From contig JAUWNP010000200.1 of assembly GCA_030612585.1 (NCBI GenBank), positions 1-8,338 on the forward strand: a stretch of 8,338 bases of DNA. The letters run 5' to 3'. Of this stretch, positions 1 to 7,074 are shown piece after piece. The number at the start of each line of letters is the position of its first letter. The first letter of the stretch is position 1. The position numbers and the translations under genes were made by a program. This DNA comes from Anaerolineae bacterium. Its GTDB lineage: Bacteria; Chloroflexota; Anaerolineae; B4-G1. Under the pieces are notes generated by a model. That model was given only the letters and a program-made list of their open reading frames with translations, did no database searches and was not told the origin of the DNA.

Positions 1-80
<80 letters not shown>

Positions 81-1313
81 GATACACTGCGCGACGAACT
101 ATCCGCCGCGCTGGCCCTCTCCCTCGACGACCTGGAGCGGTTCGAAGCCATCTGGGGTGATGAGTTCCCCGCCCTCTTGCTCGACGTCGGCCGGGCGCGC
201 AAGCGATTCGCGGTGCGCCTCCTGGCTGGCTCACTGGTGGATTATCGCAAGGCCACGCGACGCTGGTGGGACTTCGTCACCGACGCCTCACCGGTGGACT
301 TGAGCGAGCGACCGGTTTACTTCATCTCCAGCAATGTGCACAGCGTGGTCAACGTGCTCTCCGGCTTCGCCCTGCGCCGCGAGGATGAACTGCTGCGCTT
401 TATCGAGAACCGGGGCGAGGACGATTTACTGGCCGAGTATGCCCACATCCGCGCCGGCGATGTTCCCTCCCGCCGCGAGAACCTGCTCTACTTCGTGTTG
501 CGGGAGTACATGGATGTGCACCGGGGCGAGGCCGTGTGGGACGAGCGAAGGGCAGAGGAGGTGCTGTGCGGCATCAGGCACATTGGCAGCCGCCACGTCT
601 TCGACGTCGAGGCACAGGTGATCGAGTTGCGCCGCCTGCGACCCGACTGGTTCGACCACCGGCTGAGGATGCCCGCGCTAGACTATCTGGCCCAGAGCGA
701 CGCTGTCATCGTGAACATTGACTATCCGCTGGGGATGGGGGCCTACCACATTCTCTCCCAGGTCGCCGCCAGCGCGGACTCCCTGCGGGGAGTCTACGTC
801 CTGGGCAAGGCGGCCACGCTCAACGGGCACATCGGCGACGTGATGATACCCTACGTCGTGCACGACGAGCACTCGCGCAATACCTACCTGTTCAACAACT
901 GCTTCGCTGCTGGCGACGTGGCCCCCTATCTCATCTACGGTACCACGCTCGACAACCAGAAGGCCATCACCGTGCGCGGCACTTTCCTACAGAACCAGCG
1001 CTACATGGACGTCTTCTACCACGAGGGTTACACCGACATCGAGATGGAGGCCGGGCCGTACCTTTCGGCCATCTACGAAGCGGTGCGCCCTCGCCGTCAC
1101 CCGGTCAATGAACTCATCACGCTCTACGCCGACGCCGTGCCTTTCGACATCGGCGTCATCCACTATGCCTCCGACACGCCGCTGAGCAAGGGGAAGAACC
1201 TGGGGGCGCAGCGCCTTTCCTACTTTGGGATGGACGCGACCTACGCCGCCACCATCGCCATTCTACGCCGCATCCTGGCATTGGAAAGCGCGCGTGTGGG
1301 TGAGAGAAGATGA
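81..1313 (+). CDS. Nucleoside phosphorylase-like protein, 5'-truncated
   Basis: Open from base 81 to a TGA at 1311-1313, giving 410 visible residues. A TTG at 177 could be called as the start, but the 32 codons before it read as good protein (including LSLDDLERFEAIWGDEF) and continue the same helical style. The true start is therefore probably lost in the artefact at the contig end. The second half carries motifs reminiscent of the purine/uridine phosphorylase superfamily. Numbering from the TTG, these are a Gly-rich strand-turn IDYPLGMGAY near residues 181-190, VLGKAATLNG with IGDVMIP near 208-225, and the acidic signature DIEMEAGPYLSA near 287-298, which resembles the ribose-binding Met-Glu motif. 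The N-terminal ~150 residues are helical and I do not recognise them. Substrate unknown. The next gene on the same strand is a xanthine dehydrogenase-family subunit, which would suit a purine pathway. Assignment to the superfamily is by motif only; it could be an uncharacterised family with a phosphorylase fold. Confidence 0.72.
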   Translation, partial: DTLRDELSAALALSLDDLERFEAIWGDEFPALLLDVGRARKRFAVRLLAGSLVDYRKATRRWWDFVTDASPVDLSERPVYFISSNVHSVVNVLSGFALRREDELLRFIENRGEDDLLAEYAHIRAGDVPSRRENLLYFVLREYMDVHRGEAVWDERRAEEVLCGIRHIGSRHVFDVEAQVIELRRLRPDWFDHRLRMPALDYLAQSDAVIVNIDYPLGMGAYHILSQVAASADSLRGVYVLGKAATLNGHIGDVMIPYVVHDEHSRNTYLFNNCFAAGDVAPYLIYGTTLDNQKAITVRGTFLQNQRYMDVFYHEGYTDIEMEAGPYLSAIYEAVRPRRHPVNELITLYADAVPFDIGVIHYASDTPLSKGKNLGAQRLSYFGMDATYAATIAILRRILALESARVGERR

Positions 1314-1382
1314 AAATGGCGCGCAGCAAGGACAAACTCAAGCGTCGTTAGATGGGGTGAGAGGCTGAAGTAGAATGTAAGT

Positions 1383-1387
1383 AGGAG
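1383..1387 (+). promoter_or_regulatory. Ribosome binding site of the hydroxylase gene
   Basis: AGGAG, 8 bases upstream of the ATG at 1396. It supports that start. The 82-base gap after the previous gene holds no convincing promoter, so the two genes may share a transcript. Confidence 0.75.
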
Positions 1388-1395
1388 AATACAGT

Positions 1396-3633
1396 ATGAC
1401 CACCAGGATAGTTGGCCAATCCATCACTCGCGTGGACGCCCGCGCCAAGGTCACCGGAGAGGCGAAATACCCCGGCGACTTCACGATGGAGGGGTTGCTC
1501 CACATGAAAATCCTCTTCGCCGGGCGATCTCACGCCCGCGTCCTGCGGATTGATACGTCCGAGGCGGAGGCCGCCCCCGGCGTCGTCGCCATCTTCACCG
1601 CCAAGGATGTGCCGGTCAACGAGTATGGCCTACAGACGCCGGATCAGCCGGTGTTGTGTGGCCCCGGCTCCTCCAGGCCCGGCGCCGATGTGGTGCGCTT
1701 CGTCGGTGACCAGGTGGCGCTGGTCGTGGCCGAGACCGAGCGCACCGCCGCCCGCGCCCGCGACCTGATCCGCGTCGAGTATCAGGACCTGCCCGTGGTT
1801 ACCGATCCTTTTGAGGCGCTCAAGCCCGGCGCGCCCCAACTGCACTCCCACCGGCAGCCCAGCCCCATCCGCCCCGAACTGTGCACTGAGGGGAACCTCA
1901 TCTGCCATCACCAGATTCGCAAGGGGGATATGGTCACTGGTTGGGCCGCCGCCGATGTGATCGTCGAGGGCGAGTACCACACGTCATCTCAGGAGCATAT
2001 CTATCTCCAGCCGGAGGCCGGTCTGGCCTACATTGACGACGAGGGACGGGTGACGGTCGTGGTGGCGGGGCAATGGACCTGGGAGGATCAGCAGGAGATT
2101 GCCCACGCGCTGGATCTCCTGCCGGAGCAGGTGCGGGTGATCTACCCAGCCATCGGCGGGGCCTTCGGCGGACGGGAGGACATGTCGGTGCAGATCGTCC
2201 TTGCGCTGGCGGTCTGGAAACTCCGCCGCCCGGTTAAGATCGTCTGGAGCCGCGAGGAGTCTATCCTGGGCCACTGCAAGCGCCATCCCCTCTGGTTCCA
2301 CTGCAAGTGGGGGGCCACCAGCGAGGGCAAACTGGTCGCAGCAGATGTGTGTGTCGTGGCCGATGGTGGGGCCTACTGCTACACGACCAACAAGGTGCTG
2401 GGCAACACCACCATCACCTGCACGGGTCCCTACGAGATACCAAACGTCAAAGTGGACGTGGACGGGGTGTATACCAACAACCCGCCTAGCGGGGCCTTCC
2501 GCGGCTTTGGCGCGCCGCAAGGGGCCTTTGCCGCCGGGATGCAGATGAACAAACTGGCGAATGCGCTGGGGATGGACCCGGTGGCACTGCGGATGAAGAA
2601 CCTCCTGCGCGAGGGAAGCCTGACTGCGATGGGTACTCCCTTGCCCGGCGGTGTGGGCCTGGTCGAGGTGACCGAGAGATGCGCCCGCTCTGCCGGTTGG
2701 ACACGAACCGGCCAGGAATGGAAAAAACCGTCAATTCGCCATTCGCCATCCGCAATTCGCCAGGGGATTGGCCTCGCCGTCGCTTTCAAAAATGTCGGCT
2801 TCTCCTTCGGCTATCAGGAGAACTGCTGGGCGAGGATCGAACTGCAGGGCGAAGCAGAGATTGAGGAGGCGGTGGTCTACGTCGGCAGCGCCGAGGTGGG
2901 GCAGGGCACTCACACCGTCATCCGCCAGATGGCGGCTGAATCGCTGAACCTGCCGCTGGAGCGGGTGCGGCTGGTTGCCGCCGACACCGGTACCAGCCCT
3001 GGCAATTCTGGCTCCGTCTCCGCCTCGCGTATGACCTTTATGGTTGGCAATGCCATCCGGGGGGTAGCAGCAGCGGCGCTGGGGCGCTGGCAGGCTGGGG
3101 AGCGACCGGCAGTCGCCGAGTATACCTACCTGGCCCCCAGGACCACTCCCTTCGACCCGGAGACCGGCTATGGCCTCCCTAACTTCGCCTACGGCTACGT
3201 GGCACAGGCGGTGGAGGTGGAGGTGGACACCGCGACCGGCGAGTTGCGCGTCCTGCGCGTCGTCTGCGCCGACGATGTGGGCCAGGCCGTCAACCCTCGT
3301 CTGGTCGAGGGACAGATTGAGGGGGGCGTGGTGCAGGCGGTGGGCTGGGCCACGTGTGAGAACTTCATCACCGCGGAGGGGCACGTGCTGACGCCGAACC
3401 TCAGCACTTATCTCATTCCCACCATCGGCGATGTGCCGGAGCGGGTAGAGTCCATTATCGTTGAGCAGCCTGACCCGCGCGGGCCGTGGGGTGTACGGGG
3501 GATGGGCGAGATGCCCTTCATCCCGCTGGCCCCGGCGCTGGTCGCTGCCGTCCACGATGCCACCGGCGTCTGGTTCGACGAATTGCCGCTGACGCCGGAG
3601 CGGATGTTGCGTGGGTTGAGGACTGACAAATAG
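1396..3633 (+). CDS. Xanthine dehydrogenase-family molybdopterin-binding large subunit
   Basis: A 745-residue molybdenum hydroxylase large subunit of the xanthine dehydrogenase/aldehyde oxidase/CoxL superfamily. It would hydroxylate a purine, aldehyde or aromatic substrate at a molybdopterin-cytosine dinucleotide cofactor. Visible landmarks are the N-terminal a/b-hammerhead domain (about 15-130), QPEA at 205-208, GGAFGGRED at 254-262, the substrate-channel motif GAFRGFGAPQ at 366-375 with Arg369, the cofactor-binding VGQGTHT at 501-507, and VRGMGEMPF with the presumed catalytic base Glu705. All key motifs are intact. Two oddities occur. A short ATTCGC-type repeat encodes residues 446-455. The stretch between VGNAIRG (550-556) and AEYTYLAP (574-581) is much shorter than in relatives such as E. 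coli XdhA. No FAD or [2Fe-2S] subunit gene lies next to it, so electron-transfer partners must be elsewhere. The substrate cannot be decided: the FRGFGAPQ motif resembles xanthine dehydrogenases more than CO dehydrogenase. Confidence 0.93.
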   Translation: MTTRIVGQSITRVDARAKVTGEAKYPGDFTMEGLLHMKILFAGRSHARVLRIDTSEAEAAPGVVAIFTAKDVPVNEYGLQTPDQPVLCGPGSSRPGADVVRFVGDQVALVVAETERTAARARDLIRVEYQDLPVVTDPFEALKPGAPQLHSHRQPSPIRPELCTEGNLICHHQIRKGDMVTGWAAADVIVEGEYHTSSQEHIYLQPEAGLAYIDDEGRVTVVVAGQWTWEDQQEIAHALDLLPEQVRVIYPAIGGAFGGREDMSVQIVLALAVWKLRRPVKIVWSREESILGHCKRHPLWFHCKWGATSEGKLVAADVCVVADGGAYCYTTNKVLGNTTITCTGPYEIPNVKVDVDGVYTNNPPSGAFRGFGAPQGAFAAGMQMNKLANALGMDPVALRMKNLLREGSLTAMGTPLPGGVGLVEVTERCARSAGWTRTGQEWKKPSIRHSPSAIRQGIGLAVAFKNVGFSFGYQENCWARIELQGEAEIEEAVVYVGSAEVGQGTHTVIRQMAAESLNLPLERVRLVAADTGTSPGNSGSVSASRMTFMVGNAIRGVAAAALGRWQAGERPAVAEYTYLAPRTTPFDPETGYGLPNFAYGYVAQAVEVEVDTATGELRVLRVVCADDVGQAVNPRLVEGQIEGGVVQAVGWATCENFITAEGHVLTPNLSTYLIPTIGDVPERVESIIVEQPDPRGPWGVRGMGEMPFIPLAPALVAAVHDATGVWFDELPLTPERMLRGLRTDK
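2734..2761 (+). repeat. ATTCGC-type short repeat inside the hydroxylase gene
   Basis: Four near-identical units of 6-8 bases (ATTCGCC, ATTCGCC, ATCCGCA, ATTCGCC) run head to tail in frame. They encode residues 447-455 (IRHSPSAIR) in the linker that precedes the second molybdopterin-binding region. The composition is unlike the flanking codons. From general knowledge, similar ATTCGC runs are common as dispersed mini-repeats in Chloroflexota genomes, often between genes; one inside a conserved enzyme is less expected. Confidence 0.7.
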
Positions 3634-3636
3634 GAG
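3632..3636 (+). promoter_or_regulatory. Ribosome binding site overlapping a stop codon
   Basis: AGGAG begins inside the TAG stop codon (3631-3633) of the hydroxylase and lies 9 bases before the ATG at 3646. This suggests translational coupling between the two genes and fixes the start of the downstream one. Confidence 0.75.
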
Positions 3637-3645
3637 CGAAGCAAC

Positions 3646-4311
3646 ATGTTCCACTCATCCGACCGTGTCCTCGTCGCCATCATGAACAACCGGCGCGACT
3701 TTGAGATCGCGCGGGACGAGGGTTGGTACCGCATCCCTCAAAAGCACGCGCCCCCGAGCGTCACCGAGGCGGCCGCGCTGGCCTTTTACTTCACCAAAGC
3801 CTTCGGCGACGCGAAATGGTCCATCCGCTGGTATGGGCCCGTGCGCGGCCACGAACTGGCGCGCCGCCGCGATCTGTTTCCCGACGAGCCCGACCACCCC
3901 CGTGCCGACGAACCGTACTACAAACTCCAACTGGGGCCGCTGATGCAACTGGAACTGCCCATCCACAGTCTGCGCTGGCGAAGAATCACTTTCCTCGGAA
4001 CTTCCTGGGACCGCTTCACTGCCGCTGAGGAAATCAACGACCTCTACGCCTCCGGCGCTGACGGCCTCTATGTCACCCTCAAAGACGAGGGCTTCTGGCC
4101 GGAGCGAGAGTTTGAGATACGGGAGGGCGGCGCGGAGTACACGGTGGATCTGGCGATTCCCTGCCGGGAGGGCACCGTCGCCATCGCCGTGGGCGACCGT
4201 CCTGCCCCCGCCAGCGCTCTGCGTGACCCCGACCCGGGGGCCGTACGCCAGGCGGTGGAGGGTCTGGGGGGCGAAGAGCCCACCCCTCTGCCAGGCGATG
4301 AATCTGACTGA
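3646..4311 (+). CDS. Conserved-looking hypothetical protein, 221 residues
   Basis: A 221-residue soluble protein with no signal peptide or membrane segment. It starts 12 bases after the hydroxylase stop with a good Shine-Dalgarno sequence, so it is probably in the same operon, but nothing in it resembles a molybdenum-cofactor chaperone. The N-terminal ~135 residues are rich in aromatic and Arg residues, with DRVLVAIMNNRRDFEIARDE, GWYRIPQK, FYFTKAFGDAKWSIRWYGPV and EPDHPRADEPYYKLQLGP. The pattern is that of a compact beta-rich domain, perhaps PUA- or EVE-like, though I cannot establish that. Residues 143-185 (VTLKDEGFWPEREFEIREG, then YTVDLAIPCREGTVAIAVGD) resemble the core of DUF559/Vsr-like PD-(D/E)XK nucleases. 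The Asp168 position is kept, but the expected acidic residue of the next strand is Ala, and the usual C-terminal part is absent. Residues 186-221 are a Pro/Asp/Glu-rich tail. Coding status is well supported; function is unknown. Confidence 0.8.
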   Translation: MFHSSDRVLVAIMNNRRDFEIARDEGWYRIPQKHAPPSVTEAAALAFYFTKAFGDAKWSIRWYGPVRGHELARRRDLFPDEPDHPRADEPYYKLQLGPLMQLELPIHSLRWRRITFLGTSWDRFTAAEEINDLYASGADGLYVTLKDEGFWPEREFEIREGGAEYTVDLAIPCREGTVAIAVGDRPAPASALRDPDPGAVRQAVEGLGGEEPTPLPGDESD

Positions 4312-4359
4312 CCCTACGCCCAAACCACCTTTGGTGCCGCCGGAACCCTCGGACAGGCG
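4312..4359. other. Convergent intergenic gap
   Basis: The 48 bases between two convergent genes. The only dyad is a 4-bp stem (CACC/GGTG, around 4325-4335) with no T tract. I see no convincing terminator in either direction. Confidence 0.5.
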
Positions 4360-7074
4360 CTAACGTTCGGGGCAGGTCTGATAGTCAGCGCCCAGGATCA
4401 GGCGGAATCCGAACTCGGAGGGGCCGTCCGGCTGGTAGGTCACCAGGTTGTCTGAGAGACCGAACGTCTGCTGGAGGTATCCCACCCCGGTGCCCTTGGC
4501 TTGCCTGCCGAAGACGACCAAGTGCGTTTCAGCGTAGTCCCGCCTGTCCGGCTCGCCGACCACCGCCGCGAACCCAGCCCGATACAGCCGATCCGCCGCC
4601 AGTAGGTCCCACTCCTGATTTGAAGTTCCATTCCACACTTCGACCGGCGTGTAGGTGCGGTCTATGCGTGTCTCGGGAATGGGGGCCATTGCCTCCGCCA
4701 CGATGGGCTGAATCTTCTCCCAGCGTGGGAGGAAGACGCTCCCGCCGTAGGGCGTCGTCCACGGGGTCACTGCCCCCGCGCCGATGTTGTAGAAGCGTAC
4801 GTTCTGATCCTTCAGTGTGAGTGCTATGTGTGCCATGTCCAGGATATCGGCGAGCGTCAGGTCTGTCACCACCATATCTCGTCCCTGCCTCCACAGGGCT
4901 GGAATCCGAGGGATCATCCCTGCGTCCTGCGCCTTGTGCCAGAGGGACTGAAGGACTTGTTGTTGGCGGCGTTCGCGGGAGAAGACGCTGGTGGTCTTCC
5001 GCGAACGGCTGTACCAGAGGGCGGTCTGGCCGTCCATGTGATGCACCCCAGGTTCTATGGCCAGGATAGGATACTCTCCATTCTCATCCGGGTAGGGCCA
5101 GTAATCGCTGAGGCGACAGTGAACAGGGATGTCTACCCCTCCTATTGTGTCCACGATGCCGATCAGTCCTTCGAAGTTGGTGCGGATGTAATAGTCCGCC
5201 CGGATGCCCAGATTATACAGCAGTGTATCCCGCACCAGTGCTGGCCCACCTCCCTCGTAGTCATAAGTCTCCCCGTAGAAGTCGGCGAAGTTGATACGGC
5301 TCATCCAGAAGCCAGGGATGTAAAGGTATAGGTCGCGTGGGATGGAGATGACGGAGATGGCTCCCCCGTCGCGCTGGATGGAGACGACGTGCACGGCGTC
5401 GGTGTGCCACTCCGACCAGTCCGGTCGCCGGTCGCTGCCCAGGACGACGATGTTGACAGCATCGGCGGCCACCGGGACAGGCTGGACAGGGGTGGGTATT
5501 GGAAGCGTGGAGGAAGTCGTGGAGACAACGTTCAGGTCGAGGGCCGGGAAAGAGGATGGAACGATGAGAGCGGCGGGCGAAGGAGCGGACGTCGGCGTTG
5601 GGTTGGGGGTCGGTGGTAGGGTAACTGTGGGCGAGGGCGTGTGAGTTGGGCGAGAGGTGGGGTTGGGCGTCGCTGTGTGAGTTAGGCGAGGGGCGGGGCT
5701 GGATGTCGCCGACGGAGTGGGAGCGTCGGTGATCATTGTGACCTGAGGGCTGGGCGAACTGAAAACCTGGGCTGCCACGATTGGGGGCTCTCCCCGCACC
5801 AGAGGACCAGCCATCCATCCGACCAGCGCTCCTATCAGTAACAACACCCCCGCCGTGACTACCTGCTGCACTCCCCAGCGACGGGCGTTACGGCTTTGCT
5901 GACGACTCTCCAGTTCAATAGCGCCAAGAGGTTCTATGCCAGGCAGGGTATGCCCATCGCTGGTAGCGGCCCGCGCGGGCACAGGCTCAGCCCATGACTC
6001 GCCTGCGTGAGGCTGGAGAGCAGGGTCCACCTCCTCCGGCGCGTCAGGGGTCTGCTCAAGCGGTCGGGGACTTTCCATGGCGGCGATTTGCCCGGCGAGG
6101 CCCATGAGCATGATCTGATCCTCTTCGCTGAGTGCGCCTGCCACGTCACTGTGCACGTCCAGTACAGCCGGCACCTGGTCGCGCAGCCTAATGGGCACGG
6201 CCAACTCGCCCTTCGTATCGGGCAAGTCGGGATGTGGCACCCAGCGGTGGTCCTGGGATACGTCAGGGACCAAGACTGGCTGGCGGGTGGCTGCTGCGGT
6301 ACCGACGATGCCCTTGCCATAATGCAAACTATAGCCGGCAGCCCTCATCTGCTCCCCAACCTGGCCATAGCCTTCGACCACCACCATGAGGTCCTGTTTG
6401 GGGTCGTAGCGCAAGATCTGGGCGTGATAGTAGCCGAAGCGCTCTTCGACCAGGGTTACAACGCGGCGGAAGAGTTCGTCCAACGTGGGGGCGGCGGCGA
6501 TCTCCTGGGATGCCTCGGTGATGAGTTGCGCCTGGCGGGCACGGTGCTCGTGCATCTTCTCACGTTCGCGCTCCCAAGCCTTGCGCTCGCTGATGTCGCG
6601 GATAAAAAAGACGATGCTGATGGGTTGACCTGTCCCGTCCAGCAGAGGGAAAACGGTCAGGTGGGCATTGAACAGGGTGCCGTCTTTCCGCTTCTGCCAC
6701 ACTTCGCCGCTCCAACTGCCGGCCATGGCTTGTGGAAGCACCTGTTTGGCTAAGATGGGGATATCCTCTTCGGGCCAGAAGTTGACCAGCGGCAGGCCGT
6801 CCAGCTCCTGTTTTTCGTAGTCGTAGCCAAAGAGTTCGTGGCAGGCATGGTTGCTGTAGGTCTGGTTGCCTCGTAGGTGACCTATGAAGATAGCATCGGT
6901 GGCTTTCTCCGCCATGGTGCGGAATACGGCCCATTGTTCCCCGGTCCGTTTGCGCTTGGTGATGTTCTCTCTGGTGCCTATCAGAAGTGCTGGCCCGTCT
7001 TCCTCGGCCCGCATGGAATCTTCAAGATCGGAGAACAGACCTTCAAGTTGGCTTCTGAGATCGTTGGTGGCCAT
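4360..7074 (-). CDS. PAS-GAF-transmembrane-LCP-LytR_C fusion protein
   Basis: A 904-residue sensor/wall-enzyme fusion. Residues 48-170 form a PAS domain with PAC end (FRTMAEKATDAIFIG, ending FFIRDISERK), and 195-335 a GAF domain (KGIVGTAAATRQPVLVPDVS, ELAVPI). A linker and a basic stretch (RQQSRNARRW) lead to one transmembrane helix at about 404-426, which places PAS and GAF inside and the rest outside. A Pro/Thr/Ser-rich spacer (437-535) precedes an LCP domain (540-745) with Asp548, Asp559, SIPRD (Arg580, Asp581), and YSRSRK with Arg690, Arg692 and RRQQQ. A LytR_C domain follows (about 808-895, VEVWNGTS). LCP enzymes transfer undecaprenyl-linked glycopolymers to peptidoglycan at the outer membrane face. 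There is no kinase, cyclase or other signalling output, so the sensor presumably acts on the ligase or recruits partners. An Asp usual in the LCP arginine loop is Val697. The start at 7074 has AGGAG 10 bases upstream, inside parA, which it overlaps by 32 bases. Confidence 0.93.
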   Translation of the reverse strand: MATNDLRSQLEGLFSDLEDSMRAEEDGPALLIGTRENITKRKRTGEQWAVFRTMAEKATDAIFIGHLRGNQTYSNHACHELFGYDYEKQELDGLPLVNFWPEEDIPILAKQVLPQAMAGSWSGEVWQKRKDGTLFNAHLTVFPLLDGTGQPISIVFFIRDISERKAWEREREKMHEHRARQAQLITEASQEIAAAPTLDELFRRVVTLVEERFGYYHAQILRYDPKQDLMVVVEGYGQVGEQMRAAGYSLHYGKGIVGTAAATRQPVLVPDVSQDHRWVPHPDLPDTKGELAVPIRLRDQVPAVLDVHSDVAGALSEEDQIMLMGLAGQIAAMESPRPLEQTPDAPEEVDPALQPHAGESWAEPVPARAATSDGHTLPGIEPLGAIELESRQQSRNARRWGVQQVVTAGVLLLIGALVGWMAGPLVRGEPPIVAAQVFSSPSPQVTMITDAPTPSATSSPAPRLTHTATPNPTSRPTHTPSPTVTLPPTPNPTPTSAPSPAALIVPSSFPALDLNVVSTTSSTLPIPTPVQPVPVAADAVNIVVLGSDRRPDWSEWHTDAVHVVSIQRDGGAISVISIPRDLYLYIPGFWMSRINFADFYGETYDYEGGGPALVRDTLLYNLGIRADYYIRTNFEGLIGIVDTIGGVDIPVHCRLSDYWPYPDENGEYPILAIEPGVHHMDGQTALWYSRSRKTTSVFSRERRQQQVLQSLWHKAQDAGMIPRIPALWRQGRDMVVTDLTLADILDMAHIALTLKDQNVRFYNIGAGAVTPWTTPYGGSVFLPRWEKIQPIVAEAMAPIPETRIDRTYTPVEVWNGTSNQEWDLLAADRLYRAGFAAVVGEPDRRDYAETHLVVFGRQAKGTGVGYLQQTFGLSDNLVTYQPDGPSEFGFRLILGADYQTCPER
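5639..5710 (-). repeat. 36-bp tandem duplication in the Pro/Thr linker
   Basis: Two adjacent 36-bp units (5639-5674 and 5675-5710) match at 29 of 36 positions. On the coding strand they give the 12-residue repeats ATSSPAPRLTHT and ATPNPTSRPTHT (residues 456-467 and 468-479) in the extracellular spacer between the membrane helix and the LCP domain. Such units let the spacer grow or shrink in steps without frameshift. Confidence 0.75.

Noticed and set aside
1310..1351. A 13-codon frame (MKMARSKDKLKRR) that overlaps the stop of the first gene as ATGA.
   Set aside because: The ATGA overlap is suggestive and the peptide is basic, but at 13 residues with no other support it cannot be called a gene.
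1348..1376. A TAGAAT -10-like box before the hydroxylase gene.
   Set aside because: The -35 position (TTAGAT) matches poorly, and the predicted transcription start would fall on the Shine-Dalgarno sequence itself.
1984..2520. A 178-residue open frame antisense to the hydroxylase gene (and a longer 307-residue one at 2731-3654).
   Set aside because: The translations are rich in His, Arg, Gly and Pro with no domain motifs, as expected of the complement of GC-rich coding DNA; the plus-strand gene is unmistakable.
4319..4345. A bidirectional terminator between the convergent genes.
   Set aside because: Only a 4-bp stem is present and no U-rich tract follows on either strand.
6007..6753. A 248-residue plus-strand open frame across the PAS-GAF region.
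   Set aside because: It mirrors the strongly supported minus-strand PAS-GAF domains and has no ribosome binding site or recognisable motif.
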